From Corynebacterium frankenforstense DSM 45800 (GTDB taxonomy: Bacteria; Actinomycetota; Actinomycetes; Mycobacteriales; Mycobacteriaceae), in contig NZ_CP009247.1 in assembly GCF_001941485.1 (NCBI RefSeq), positions 620,001-684,000 of the forward strand: DNA of 64,000 nt. Direction: 5' to 3'. A program made the position numbers and the translations under genes. Below, in pieces: positions 36,317 through 43,797 of this stretch. The notes below the pieces were generated by a model. That model was not told the origin of the DNA. It saw nothing but the letters and a program-made list of their open reading frames with translations, and made no database searches. The first letter of the stretch is position 1, and each line of letters opens with the position of its first letter.

Positions 36317-37537
36317 GTGACTGACTCCGGAAACCCCCACGCCCACGCCCCCGGAACGCCCACCGTCGCCGTCATCGGCGACGGTCAGCTCGCGCGCATG
36401 ATGCAGACCGCGGCCATCGAGCTCGGCCAGTCTGTGCGCCTGCTCGCCGGCGCCCCCGACGCCTCCGCCGCCCAGGTAGCAGCCGACTGCGTCCAGGGCG
36501 ACTACCACGAGCTCGTCGACCTCGAGCGCGCCGTCGAGGGGGCCGACGCCGTCACCTTCGACCACGAGCACGTGCCCAACCGGCACCTGCGCACCCTGCT
36601 CGACCGCGGCGTCGTCGTCGAGCCGCGCCCCGAGGCGCTCATCTACGCCCAGGACAAGCTCGAGCAGCGCCGCCGCCTCCACGAGCTCGGCCTGCCCGTG
36701 CCGCCGTTCGCGGCCGTCGAGTCGATTGACGACGCCGTGGAGTTCTTCGAGCGCGTCAACGGCGCCGTCTGCCTGAAGGCGACCCGCGGCGGCTACGACG
36801 GCCACGGCGTGTGGTTCCCCGAGGACCTCGAGGACCTGAAGAAGCTGGTGGAGAAGCTGCTGGGCGACGAGGTCCCGCTGATGGCCGAGGAGAAGGTGCC
36901 CTTCACCCGCGAGCTGTCCGCGATGGTCGCGCGCAACCGCCGCGGCGAGTGCGTCGCCTGGCCCGTCGTCGAGTCCGTGCAGGCCGACGGCATCTGCCAT
37001 GAGGCCGTCGCCCCGGCGCCCGGGCTGCCCGTCGACATCGAGCGCGGCACCCGCACCCTGGCCGAGACCATCGCCCGCGAGCTGGACGTCACCGGCGTGC
37101 TGGCCGTCGAGCTCTTCGAGGCCGACGGCCCCGGGGGCGAGCCGCGCGTGGTGGTCAACGAGCTGGCCATGCGCCCGCACAACACCGGCCACTGGACCCA
37201 GGACGGCTGCGTGACCAGCCAGTTCGAGCAGCACCTGCGCGCCGTGCTCAACATGCCGCTCGGCTCGACCGAGCTGGCCGCCCCGCACACCGTCATGGTC
37301 AACACCCTCGGCGCCGACGAGTCGCCCGAAATGCCGCTGACCGAGCGCGTCAACGCCGTGTGGCGCCGCTTCCCGCACGCCAAGATCCACCTCTACGGCA
37401 AGTCGCACCGGCCCGGGCGCAAGCTCGGCCACGTCAACGTCACCGGCTCCGACCTCCGCGCCGTGCGCCGCGAGGCCCAGCTGGCCGCGCACTTTCTGGT
37501 GCACGCCGTGTGGGCCGACGGCTACCGCGAGGCCTGA
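36317..37537 (+). CDS. purK: 5-(carboxyamino)imidazole ribonucleotide synthase
   Basis: ATP-grasp enzyme of purine synthesis: AIR + HCO3- + ATP to N5-CAIR, the substrate of PurE encoded 50 nt downstream. 406 aa. N-terminal VAVIGDGQLARMMQTAAIELG, the central EEKVPFTRELSAMVARNRRGE and the C-terminal NELAMRPHNTGHWTQDGCVTSQFEQH signature are complete. I favour GTG 36317 (7 nt after TAGGAT, AGGA 8 nt before) over ATG 36308. Its first 20 bases resemble the start of the ydcF-like gene at 39590. Confidence 0.95.
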   Translation: MTDSGNPHAHAPGTPTVAVIGDGQLARMMQTAAIELGQSVRLLAGAPDASAAQVAADCVQGDYHELVDLERAVEGADAVTFDHEHVPNRHLRTLLDRGVVVEPRPEALIYAQDKLEQRRRLHELGLPVPPFAAVESIDDAVEFFERVNGAVCLKATRGGYDGHGVWFPEDLEDLKKLVEKLLGDEVPLMAEEKVPFTRELSAMVARNRRGECVAWPVVESVQADGICHEAVAPAPGLPVDIERGTRTLAETIARELDVTGVLAVELFEADGPGGEPRVVVNELAMRPHNTGHWTQDGCVTSQFEQHLRAVLNMPLGSTELAAPHTVMVNTLGADESPEMPLTERVNAVWRRFPHAKIHLYGKSHRPGRKLGHVNVTGSDLRAVRREAQLAAHFLVHAVWADGYREA

Positions 37538-37587
37538 GCCCCGCCCCCGAAACTGACCGCTGAACCCCGAAGGAAGGAACCTTCACC

Positions 37588-38091
37588 ATGCAACCTGTCG
37601 TCGGCCTGATCATGGGCTCGGACTCCGACTGGGACACCGTCCAGCCCGCCGCCGAGGTGCTCGCCCAGTTCGGCGTGCCCTTCGAGGTCGGGGTCGTCTC
37701 CGCCCACCGCACCCCGGACCGCATGCTGGAGTACGCCAAGACCGCCCGCGAGCGCGGGCTGAAGGTCATTCTCGCCTGCGCCGGCGGGGCCGCCCACCTG
37801 CCGGGTATGGTCGCCGCCGCGACCCCGCTGCCGGTCATCGGCATCCCGCGCGCGCTGAAGAACCTGGACGGGCTGGACTCGCTGCTGTCTATCGTCCAGA
37901 TGCCCGGCGGCGTGCCGGTGGCCACCGTCTCCGTCGACGGTGCGAAGAACGCGGGGCTGCTGGCCGTGCGCATCCTCGGCGTGGGCGACGAGGCCCTGGC
38001 CGAGAAGATGGAGGCCTACCAGCAGGAGATGGCCGACGGCGTGCTGGAAAAGGACGCCGCGCTGAAGAAGCGGCTGCTCGGCGGCGACTAG
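37588..38091 (+). CDS. purE: N5-CAIR mutase
   Basis: Class I PurE, 167 aa: converts N5-CAIR to CAIR. Substrate loop [26 protein letters not shown], and the [21 protein letters not shown] segment are textbook PurE; homo-octamer expected. AAGGAAGGAACC precedes the ATG. It forms an operon with purK. No terminator is obvious after it; the next 118 nt (to 38209) contain no gene. Confidence 0.97.
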   Translation: MQPVVGLIMGSDSDWDTVQPAAEVLAQFGVPFEVGVVSAHRTPDRMLEYAKTARERGLKVILACAGGAAHLPGMVAAATPLPVIGIPRALKNLDGLDSLLSIVQMPGGVPVATVSVDGAKNAGLLAVRILGVGDEALAEKMEAYQQEMADGVLEKDAALKKRLLGGD

Positions 38092-38209
38092 GCGTGCCCC
38101 AGGGGCGGGTTGTGCGGGTACGGACGGGTACACAGCCGGTGCCCGACGAGCTACCGCCCGGCCCGGAGGCCTGCTCGGCCCGGCGGCATGGCAGGCTCGG
38201 CCTATCCGG

Positions 38210-38662
38210 TCAGTCCTCGTCGCCCCGCCAGATTTCTCCGGGCGTGGTCTCGGTCAGATCCTCTCCCGACATGACCCTGGAGACGAACGTGTGCATCGGT
38301 TCGGTGTGGAGGTAGTCGGCGGCGGCGTTGACATTGACCACGTTGCCCAGGTTCGGGCACCAGATCAGCATGTTGACGTAGATGATCCGGTCGTCCTGGA
38401 GCATGGGGTAGAGCGCCCAGTGCCCGCCGGTACCGCGCAGCAGGCCTTCCGCGACGTAGAGGAACTTCTCCCGGTCGCTAACCCGGGGCGACTGTGCCAC
38501 CCTCGTGAGGTTGTCGAAGCTCCAGAAGCCTTCGTCGCTGAGTAGGGCCATCGTGGGAGGCTTGGAGTGCCATCTCTCCACGAGCTGCCGGCCGGCGCTC
38601 TCCAGCTCGGCGATGAGGTGCTTTTCGCGTCCCTCAAAGCTCATCGACTTCTCGAGGTCCAT
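38210..38662 (-). CDS. Hypothetical cytoplasmic protein of the accessory patch
   Basis: A 150-aa protein I do not recognise: MDLEKSMSFEGREKHLIAELES..., acidic, no signal peptide, no membrane helix, one Cys (LIWCPNLGNVV), ending EIWRGDED. The N-terminal third is helical, the middle mixed alpha/beta (WALYPMLQDDRIIYVNMLIW). AAAGGAAA lies 6-7 nt before the ATG. It is downstream of the two small secreted-protein genes on the same strand, so the three may be one transcript. Base composition is visibly lower in GC than in the flanking purE, suggesting acquisition. Confidence 0.68.
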   Translation of the reverse strand: MDLEKSMSFEGREKHLIAELESAGRQLVERWHSKPPTMALLSDEGFWSFDNLTRVAQSPRVSDREKFLYVAEGLLRGTGGHWALYPMLQDDRIIYVNMLIWCPNLGNVVNVNAAADYLHTEPMHTFVSRVMSGEDLTETTPGEIWRGDED

Positions 38663-38719
38663 GCTGGTTTCCTTTCGATGGTCTGCTCTTTGGTTTGCAC
38701 CCGGGGAGAATGCCTGCTC

Positions 38720-39010
38720 CTATTCGTCATAGGTGAGAACCCAGGAGTTGTTGGTGTTGTCGTGTATGCAGTACAGGTGCCAGCCCGGATAATAAGGAGC
38801 TTTCCGGTCTCGCATCGTCCGGCATTCCCGCTGGGACGGGGCTGACCCGAGTACCTTTCCTGGGTCGATGTAGTCTGCGAAGGCCAGATTCGACCGGGTT
38901 GGTGTGTCGTCGAACGTTATCGCCGGTAGACCGATGGCGGCTGTGATGATTGCAAGTCCTGCAGCTATCGCGGTCAGCAGCCTGGAGTGTGTGGCTTTGA
39001 TACGTTGCAT
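38720..39010 (-). CDS. Small secreted protein, unknown
   Basis: A 96-aa protein with a signal peptide (RLLTAIAAGLAIITAAIGLPA) and a short mature part with two cysteines (SQRECRTMRDRKAPYYPGWHLYCIHDN). The ATG at 39010 shares its first base with the stop codon of the upstream frameshifted gene (TGATG), so it was once translated by coupling; an in-frame GTG two codons upstream is an alternative. Lower GC than neighbours. Function unknown; with the upstream gene it may form a secreted pair. Confidence 0.62.
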   Translation of the reverse strand: MQRIKATHSRLLTAIAAGLAIITAAIGLPAITFDDTPTRSNLAFADYIDPGKVLGSAPSQRECRTMRDRKAPYYPGWHLYCIHDNTNNSWVLTYDE

Positions 39011-39418
39011 CAGCACAGCTCAATTCGGTCAATGGGGGCTATCGGGTTGATCCCGATGTTTGTTCGGGTTCCCGGCTCGACCCATTTACAGCCAGTGTCT
39101 GGAGCAAAACGCAGCACGACCTTGACGCGCCATCCGTCGGGACAATCGTTCTGGACCTGGATGGCCCCCTTCTCCCGGTACGCGTAGACGCACTGTGGTG
39201 CTTGATCGCCGACCGCACGGGTCGTAGCCTGTTCGCTGGGAGATATCAGTTCAACCTCGGCTCCGAGGCCTTCCCGGATTGAGATTGAGTCTCCGGCATT
39301 GAAACTCTAACGTCGCCAGAGGTGGTGTCGACCGAGTCGGCGTTAGCCGTGCTCGGTGTACTCACCCCGTGATCGTGAGTGACGCTGTAACAGCTGCGGC
39401 TAAAGTTGGTCGCTTCAT
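39010..39418 (-). pseudogene. Secreted protein resembling alpha-amylase inhibitors (tendamistat-like), two frameshifts
   Basis: Three consecutive frames make one protein. (1) ATG 39418 (AAAGG upstream) gives the signal peptide MKRPTLAAAVTASLTIT and then stops. (2) The -1 frame continues GVSTPSTANADSVDTTSGDVRVSMPETQS, with an ANA cleavage-like site. (3) A second -1 shift gives the mature domain ELISPSEQATTRAVGDQAPQ-CVYAYREKG...NDCPDGWRVKVV...TGCKWVEPGTRTNIG...IELC, which stops at 39010. Each break is fixed by one extra G in a G-run, so decay or sequencing errors are both possible. The four-cysteine layout and C-V-x-x-Y, VKVV and PG-x-x-T-x-x-G words recall Streptomyces alpha-amylase inhibitors; that assignment is from pattern only. 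Confidence 0.6.
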
Positions 39419-39576
39419 CGGGGTACCTTTCATCTCGTTTTGAAGCGGCATGCATATGGTAGGCAGAAAAGCTCTGTGTTGTACACCGTTCTGGAAATAT
39501 TTTTTAACGGCGTAGTAGGGACGGCATGCGATGCCTTGGGCCGCGCTCTCGCTGTCAGCTTTCCCGGACGCCGCGG

Positions 39577-39582
39577 TAGGAT
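39577..39582 (+). promoter_or_regulatory. -10 box (TAGGAT) for the ydcF-like gene
   Basis: TAGGAT, 7 nt, GTG 39590; same geometry and partly the same sequence as the purK start. Confidence 0.55.
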
Positions 39583-39589
39583 CGACGGC

Positions 39590-40120
39590 GTGCCTGACTC
39601 GGGAAATCCGCGGACCGTCCGCGGCGATCGTGACCGCCGCACGGGGATGTCCGGCGCTTGGCCGATCCTGGTGCTCGGCTCCAAGACCGACGACGGCCGG
39701 GCCCAGCCCGTGCTGGCCGCCCGCCTGCGCACCGCCGCCGCGGTGGCGGGCAGGCGCCTCGGCGTGCCCGTCGTGGTCTCCGGCCGCGGCGAGGCCGACG
39801 TCATGGCCCGCGACCTGCGTCAGGCCGGGGTGGATCCGGCACGCATCGTCGCTGAGCCGCTGGCGACCTCCACCAACGAGAACCTCGAGCACGCCCGCCG
39901 GCTCTTCCCGGACGCGGGCGGCTTCATCGTGGTCACGAGCAACTACCACGCCCGCCGCGCCCGCCTGTGGGCCTGGCACCTGGGCATCCCCGTCGAGGTG
40001 ATCCCGGCGCCGACGCCGCGGGCCCAGCGCCGAGACACCTACCTGCGCGAGGTCCTCGCGCTGCCGCACTCGGCCGCGCGCATCGCCTGGCGCCGCCTCG
40101 TCGCCCGCCTCGGGCGGTAG
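39590..40120 (+). CDS. YdcF/DUF218-family protein
   Basis: A 176-aa protein of the DUF218 (SanA/YdcF) fold: ILVLGSKTDDGRAQPVLAARL, VVVSGRGEADVMARDL, ATSTNENLEHARRLF and VVTSNYHARRARLWAW are the usual motifs. Members are linked to envelope and vancomycin sensitivity or bind S-adenosylmethionine; the reaction is not known. Unlike many relatives it has no membrane helices. GTG 39590 follows TAGGAT by 7 nt; a longer ATG start upstream (39440) would run through the AT-rich promoter region, and ATG 39647 is a shorter option. Confidence 0.82.
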   Translation: MPDSGNPRTVRGDRDRRTGMSGAWPILVLGSKTDDGRAQPVLAARLRTAAAVAGRRLGVPVVVSGRGEADVMARDLRQAGVDPARIVAEPLATSTNENLEHARRLFPDAGGFIVVTSNYHARRARLWAWHLGIPVEVIPAPTPRAQRRDTYLREVLALPHSAARIAWRRLVARLGR

Positions 40121-40219
40121 CGGGCCCGCCCCGGGCGCGCCGGGTGTCACCGGGCCTTGGCAACCGCCGCACCGGGCGCCGCGTCCGCCGTGCCCGGCGC
40201 AGCGCCCGTCAGCCCCGCA

Positions 40220-41533
40220 CTACCTGCGCAGCGGGTCCGGCGCCGGCAGACCGAGGTTCCCGCGCAACGTCGCGGCGTCGTAACCCGTGCGGAACCGGCC
40301 GCGCTCCTGCAGCACGGGCACGACCTGGTCGACGAAGTCGTCGATGCTCGCGGGCAGCGCCGGCGGCATCAGGTTGAACCCGTCGGCGCCGCCGCCGTCG
40401 ACCCAGCGCTCGATCTCGTCGGCGATCTGCTCGGGCGTGCCGATGAAGGTCGCGTGCCCGCCGCCGGCGGCCAGGTAGCCGAGCAGCTCGCGCACGGTCG
40501 GCCGCTTCGTCTCGATGATGCGCAGCACCGTCAGGTAGCGGCCCTTCGGCCCGGTGAACTCCTCGACCGGCGGCAGCTCCGGAACGGGCGCGTCGAGCTC
40601 CCAGCCGGAGGTGTCCTGGCCGACGAAGAACGCCAGCTGATCCAGGGCGTCGTCGATCGGCAGCAGCGCGTCGAGCGCGGCCTTCTTCTCGTACGCCTCG
40701 GCCTCGGTGGCGCCGACGTAGGTCACCAGTCCCGGCATCACGGCGATGCCGTCGGGGTCGCGGCCGAACTCGGCGGCGCGCCGGCGGATGTCGCCGCGGT
40801 AGTCGCGGGCCATCTCCAGGTCCCAGGCCACCGCGTAAATGCCCTCGGCCGCACGAGCGGCGAGGTTGCGCCCCGGCTCCGAGGCGCCGGCCTGGAAGAG
40901 CACCGGGCGGCCCTGCGGCGGGGAGGGCAGGTTCAGCGGCCCGGCGACGTCGAAGAAGCGGCCGTGGTGGTTCAGGGACTTCAGCTGCGACTCGTCGACG
41001 TAGACGCCGTCGCGCTCGGCGCGCACGGCACTGGCCGGCCACGAGTCCCACAGCCGCTCGATCACGTCGATGAACTCCTCGGCCCGCGCGTAGCGCTCGG
41101 CGTGGGCAGGCAGCGCGGCCATGGCGTGGTTGCGCGCCTCGTCGTCGGTCATGGAGGTCACCACGTTGATGCCCGCGCGCCCGCCGGAGATGTGGTCCAG
41201 ACTGCCGAGCAGCCGCGCGGCGTGGAAGGGGTCCCAGAACGTCGCCGATATCGTGGTGACCAGGCCGATGTGCCGGGTCGCCCGGGCCAGGGCGGTCAGG
41301 GTGGTCACCGGCTCGAGGTACCAGCCCGGCGAGCGGGACAGCCCGCCGATGCCGGCGGCCTGGCCGTCGGCGAGGAAGAACGCGTCGAACAGCCCACGCT
41401 CGGCGGTCTGGGCCAGCTGCTGCCAGTAGTCGATCTCGCCGAGGCGCTCGGCCGAGGAGCCGGGCGCGCGCCAGGCCGCCGAGTGGTGCCCGGCGCCGAA
41501 GGCGAAGAGGTTGAGGTGGACCTCGCGTGCCAT
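40220..41533 (-). CDS. FMN-dependent monooxygenase, NtaA/SnaA/DszA type
   Basis: Luciferase-like flavin monooxygenase (437 aa) that needs reduced FMN from a partner reductase. N-terminus REVHLNLFAFGAGHHSAAWR matches the NtaA/SnaA/SoxA group; LFDAFFLADGQ, GYLAAGGGHATFIGTPEQIADEIE and the C-terminal VVPVLQERGRFRTGYDAATLRGNLGLP are typical. Group members oxidise chelators or heterocyclic sulfur/nitrogen compounds. It starts one base inside the stop of the SDR gene (TGATG) and lies in the TPP-riboswitch-controlled unit, so a thiamine-related substrate (thiazole or pyrimidine moiety, or a degradation product) is a reasonable guess, not shown. Confidence 0.88.
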   Translation of the reverse strand: MAREVHLNLFAFGAGHHSAAWRAPGSSAERLGEIDYWQQLAQTAERGLFDAFFLADGQAAGIGGLSRSPGWYLEPVTTLTALARATRHIGLVTTISATFWDPFHAARLLGSLDHISGGRAGINVVTSMTDDEARNHAMAALPAHAERYARAEEFIDVIERLWDSWPASAVRAERDGVYVDESQLKSLNHHGRFFDVAGPLNLPSPPQGRPVLFQAGASEPGRNLAARAAEGIYAVAWDLEMARDYRGDIRRRAAEFGRDPDGIAVMPGLVTYVGATEAEAYEKKAALDALLPIDDALDQLAFFVGQDTSGWELDAPVPELPPVEEFTGPKGRYLTVLRIIETKRPTVRELLGYLAAGGGHATFIGTPEQIADEIERWVDGGGADGFNLMPPALPASIDDFVDQVVPVLQERGRFRTGYDAATLRGNLGLPAPDPLRR

Positions 41534-42309
41534 CAGCCCATCACCAGCCCGCCGTCGACCAGCAGGTTCTGGCCGGTCACCGCGCGCGAGAGCGGCGAGG
41601 CGAAGAAGACGGCGGTGTCGGCGAACTCCTCGGGCGTGGTCACCGAGCCCAGCGGGGTGCCGGCGGCGATCATGTCGAAGACCTCCTTGGGGGTGGCCGC
41701 CGAGGCGTCGGTGGTGCGCAGCAGGCCGCCGGAGACCATGTTGACGGTCACGTGCTTCGGACCGAGGTCCTTGGAGAAGGTGCGCGTCAGCGACAGCAGC
41801 GCGGCCTTGGCGGCGGTGTAGTCGTGGTAGGGCACCGAGGGCGCCTGGAAGAGGTCGGTGCCGATGTTGACCACGCGGCCGAAGCCGGCCTTCTCGAAGT
41901 CGGGCACGGCCAGCTGGATGGTGTTGAGCGCGCCGTGGACGGCGCCGGAGAACTGCTCGTCGAAGTGTCCGGCGGTGATGTCCTCGGCCTTCGGGCGGGC
42001 GTCGCCGTCGAAGGAGAAGGAGACCAGCGCGTTGTTGACCACGGTGGTCACCGGGGCGTCGAAGTGCTCGTGGGCGGCGTCGAAGAGCGCCTGGACCTGC
42101 TCACGGTCGCGGACGTCGGCCTGGACGGCCAGGGCGCGGTCGGGGTGCTCTGCGACGATGGCCTCGGCGGCCTCGGAGCTGGTGTGGTAGTTGACGATCA
42201 CGCGGGCGCCCTCGCGCAGGAACGCCTCGCTGAGCGCCTTGCCGAGCCCGCGGGCGCCGCCCGTGACGAGGACGAGCCGTTCGGAGACGGGCGTGTTCAG
42301 GGCATTCAT
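41533..42309 (-). CDS. Short-chain dehydrogenase/reductase (FabG-like)
   Basis: NAD(P)-dependent SDR, 258 aa: cofactor motif TGGARGLGKAL, NNALVSF (variant of NNAG), catalytic Ser/Tyr/Lys as GTD...YHDYTAAKAALLSLTRTF, and the C-terminal ITGQNLLVDGG-like end (VTGQNLLVDGGLVMG). It is often auto-annotated as 3-oxoacyl-ACP reductase, but the context argues otherwise: first gene behind a TPP riboswitch and coupled to a flavin monooxygenase. AAAGG lies 9-10 nt before the ATG. Confidence 0.88.
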   Translation of the reverse strand: MNALNTPVSERLVLVTGGARGLGKALSEAFLREGARVIVNYHTSSEAAEAIVAEHPDRALAVQADVRDREQVQALFDAAHEHFDAPVTTVVNNALVSFSFDGDARPKAEDITAGHFDEQFSGAVHGALNTIQLAVPDFEKAGFGRVVNIGTDLFQAPSVPYHDYTAAKAALLSLTRTFSKDLGPKHVTVNMVSGGLLRTTDASAATPKEVFDMIAAGTPLGSVTTPEEFADTAVFFASPLSRAVTGQNLLVDGGLVMG

Positions 42310-42477
42310 TGGTGCGGCCTTTCAGGTGCGGTGGCGAAAGGCGCGGCCCCGGCGCTGCGGTTGCGTCGCGTCGCCCGTGCGCGGTGCCCACCCGTCGGTG
42401 CACTGACATTGCCGACGGGCGCGCGTCACACCCGGGTGCGTGTCCTCCGCGTGGGCCCGTCGCCCGCGTGCGAGGAC
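42310..42477 (-). promoter_or_regulatory. Leader between TPP aptamer and SDR gene (expression platform)
   Basis: A 168-nt leader. Just downstream of the aptamer on the minus strand is a strong hairpin, GTCCTC/GAGGAC (42442-42447, 42472-42477) with a GC-rich inner stem, no U-run. A motif copy (ATTGCCGACG, 42408-42417) follows. No gene is seen in it. Confidence 0.5.
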
Positions 42478-42570
42478 CGGACATCCCTTCGCCAGTGTTG
42501 ACTGGATCAGGTTCGACGGGTGTCATCTCAGCCTTCCCCGGGAGGGGAAAGCACCCCGTGTCACTGCGCC
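42478..42570 (-). promoter_or_regulatory. TPP riboswitch (THI box)
   Basis: On the minus strand the conserved aptamer elements occur in order: GGGGTGC, a variable P3a stem (CCCCTCCCGGGG), GGCTGAGATGACACCC, GAACCTGATCCAGT, CACTGGCGAAGGGATGT. This is a complete thiamine-pyrophosphate aptamer, expected to switch off the SDR-monooxygenase operon when TPP is plentiful. Confidence 0.93.
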
Positions 42571-42771
42571 CGAAGTTAGCAGCATCACAGGTCCGACGGT
42601 GGGAGTCGGGGGTGGGGCGGGGGTATGCGGGGCAAGGGACCCGGTGGGCGTGGGGGAGGTGTCGGGGCGCCGCTGCCGGAACGCAGGGCGGGTGAATACG
42701 AAAAATCGGCGGCCCCGCGTGTGCGGGTGCCGCCGGTGGCCGCCGGCCGTGGCCGACGTTTCAGGGGTCAG

Positions 42772-43167
42772 TCAGCGGCTCATGGCCTTCTGCAGCTCCG
42801 GGTACCAGATCGGGGAGAAGGAACCGATGAGCAGAAGCAGCGCGTAGAGGGCGGCGCCGACGCCCACGCCGATGCCGATCTTCTTGGCCTTGTCCAGCCC
42901 CTCGTCGAGCTTGCTGTTCTCGCCGCCGGAGGAGATGCTCGCGGCGCTGAGCAGCGCGTCGCCGCTCTCCGAACCGGCGGAGGCGCACTTGCGCAGGGCG
43001 TCCTTGCGCGGGCCGTCGAGCTCGACGGTCGCGGTGCGGTAGGCGATGACCAGGCGATTTTGTAGCTGCGGGTCGGTGGTGTTGACCGTGGCGTTGAAGT
43101 CCTCGATGTTGCCCTTGAGGACGTCGCTCAGCCCGGTCAGCTCCAGGGCGATGTTGGTCTTGTCCAC
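42772..43167 (-). CDS. Small membrane protein paired with a secreted protein
   Basis: A 131-aa protein: an N-terminal helical extracytoplasmic or cytoplasmic part (MDKTNIALELTGLSDVLKGNIEDFNATV...), a Ser/Gly linker, and one C-terminal membrane helix (IGIGVGVGAALYALLLLIGSF). Function unknown. Its GTG start is only 6 nt after the stop of the secreted protein gene, so the two are one unit; together they look like a split version of a single secreted, C-terminally anchored protein. Confidence 0.66.
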   Translation of the reverse strand: MDKTNIALELTGLSDVLKGNIEDFNATVNTTDPQLQNRLVIAYRTATVELDGPRKDALRKCASAGSESGDALLSAASISSGGENSKLDEGLDKAKKIGIGVGVGAALYALLLLIGSFSPIWYPELQKAMSR

Positions 43168-43173
43168 ACCCCA

Positions 43174-43587
43174 CTAACCCTTCTCGAGGGAGGAGGTCTG
43201 CTCCTTGTTCGCCTCGCGCTGCAGCCGCAGCACGGCGGTGGGGATCAGCGGATCGTACTTGTAGCCGTTGTCCACGAGCATCGCCAGGACTTTGTCGTAG
43301 TCGCCGAGGCGGAGCGTCTTGCGGTTTTCCTCGGCGGCGGGACGCACGATCTCCTCGAGGCCCGGCACAGCGTCGTAGAAGACGTTGGCCAGGGCCTGGT
43401 AGCGCTTGCCCTCGAGCTCGGCGTAGCGGTCGTGGTCGGCCTGGTCATAGACGATCGTGCAGCGCTGGGCGTCCTTGTGGTAGGTCACCTCGGCGGCGTT
43501 GGCCTGCGGGGCGACGAGGAGGGTGGAGGCGGTCACGGCGGCGGTGGCGGCCGCGACGGCGGTCCTCCGGTTCATGCGGAACTTCAT
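43174..43587 (-). CDS. Small secreted protein
   Basis: A 137-aa protein with a clear Sec signal peptide (MNRRTAVAAATAAVTASTLLVAPQANAAE; cleavage after ANA). The mature part is helical with a single Cys (AQRCTIVYD) and ends KEQTSSLEKG. AGGAG lies 6 nt before the ATG at 43587 and an AT-rich promoter (TATTAT on the minus strand near 43629-43634) lies upstream. Related signal-peptide-plus-helix proteins are common in corynebacteria; function unknown. Confidence 0.7.
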   Translation of the reverse strand: MKFRMNRRTAVAAATAAVTASTLLVAPQANAAEVTYHKDAQRCTIVYDQADHDRYAELEGKRYQALANVFYDAVPGLEEIVRPAAEENRKTLRLGDYDKVLAMLVDNGYKYDPLIPTAVLRLQREANKEQTSSLEKG

Positions 43588-43797
43588 TCTGGCTCCTGTG
43601 ATGTGGCACGGCTGAGAACTTAACGCAAGATAATAGCTACCTGGATAATGAATGTGTATCTAATGGGTCGGCGGGGGTACACCCGCCCGCGGGGACAGGT
43701 GTTTCCCCTGCGCTTGAGGGGTACTCGGGGAACCAATTCACCACTCCGGTCGGTCCAACAGGTTGAGACGAGTACGCCGAGCGAGAGGACCGTCGTC

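Noticed and set aside
39246..39455. Independent 69-aa minus-strand gene
   Set aside because: It is the middle frame of the frameshifted inhibitor-like gene: it has no ribosome-binding site and continues the signal peptide of the neighbouring frame.
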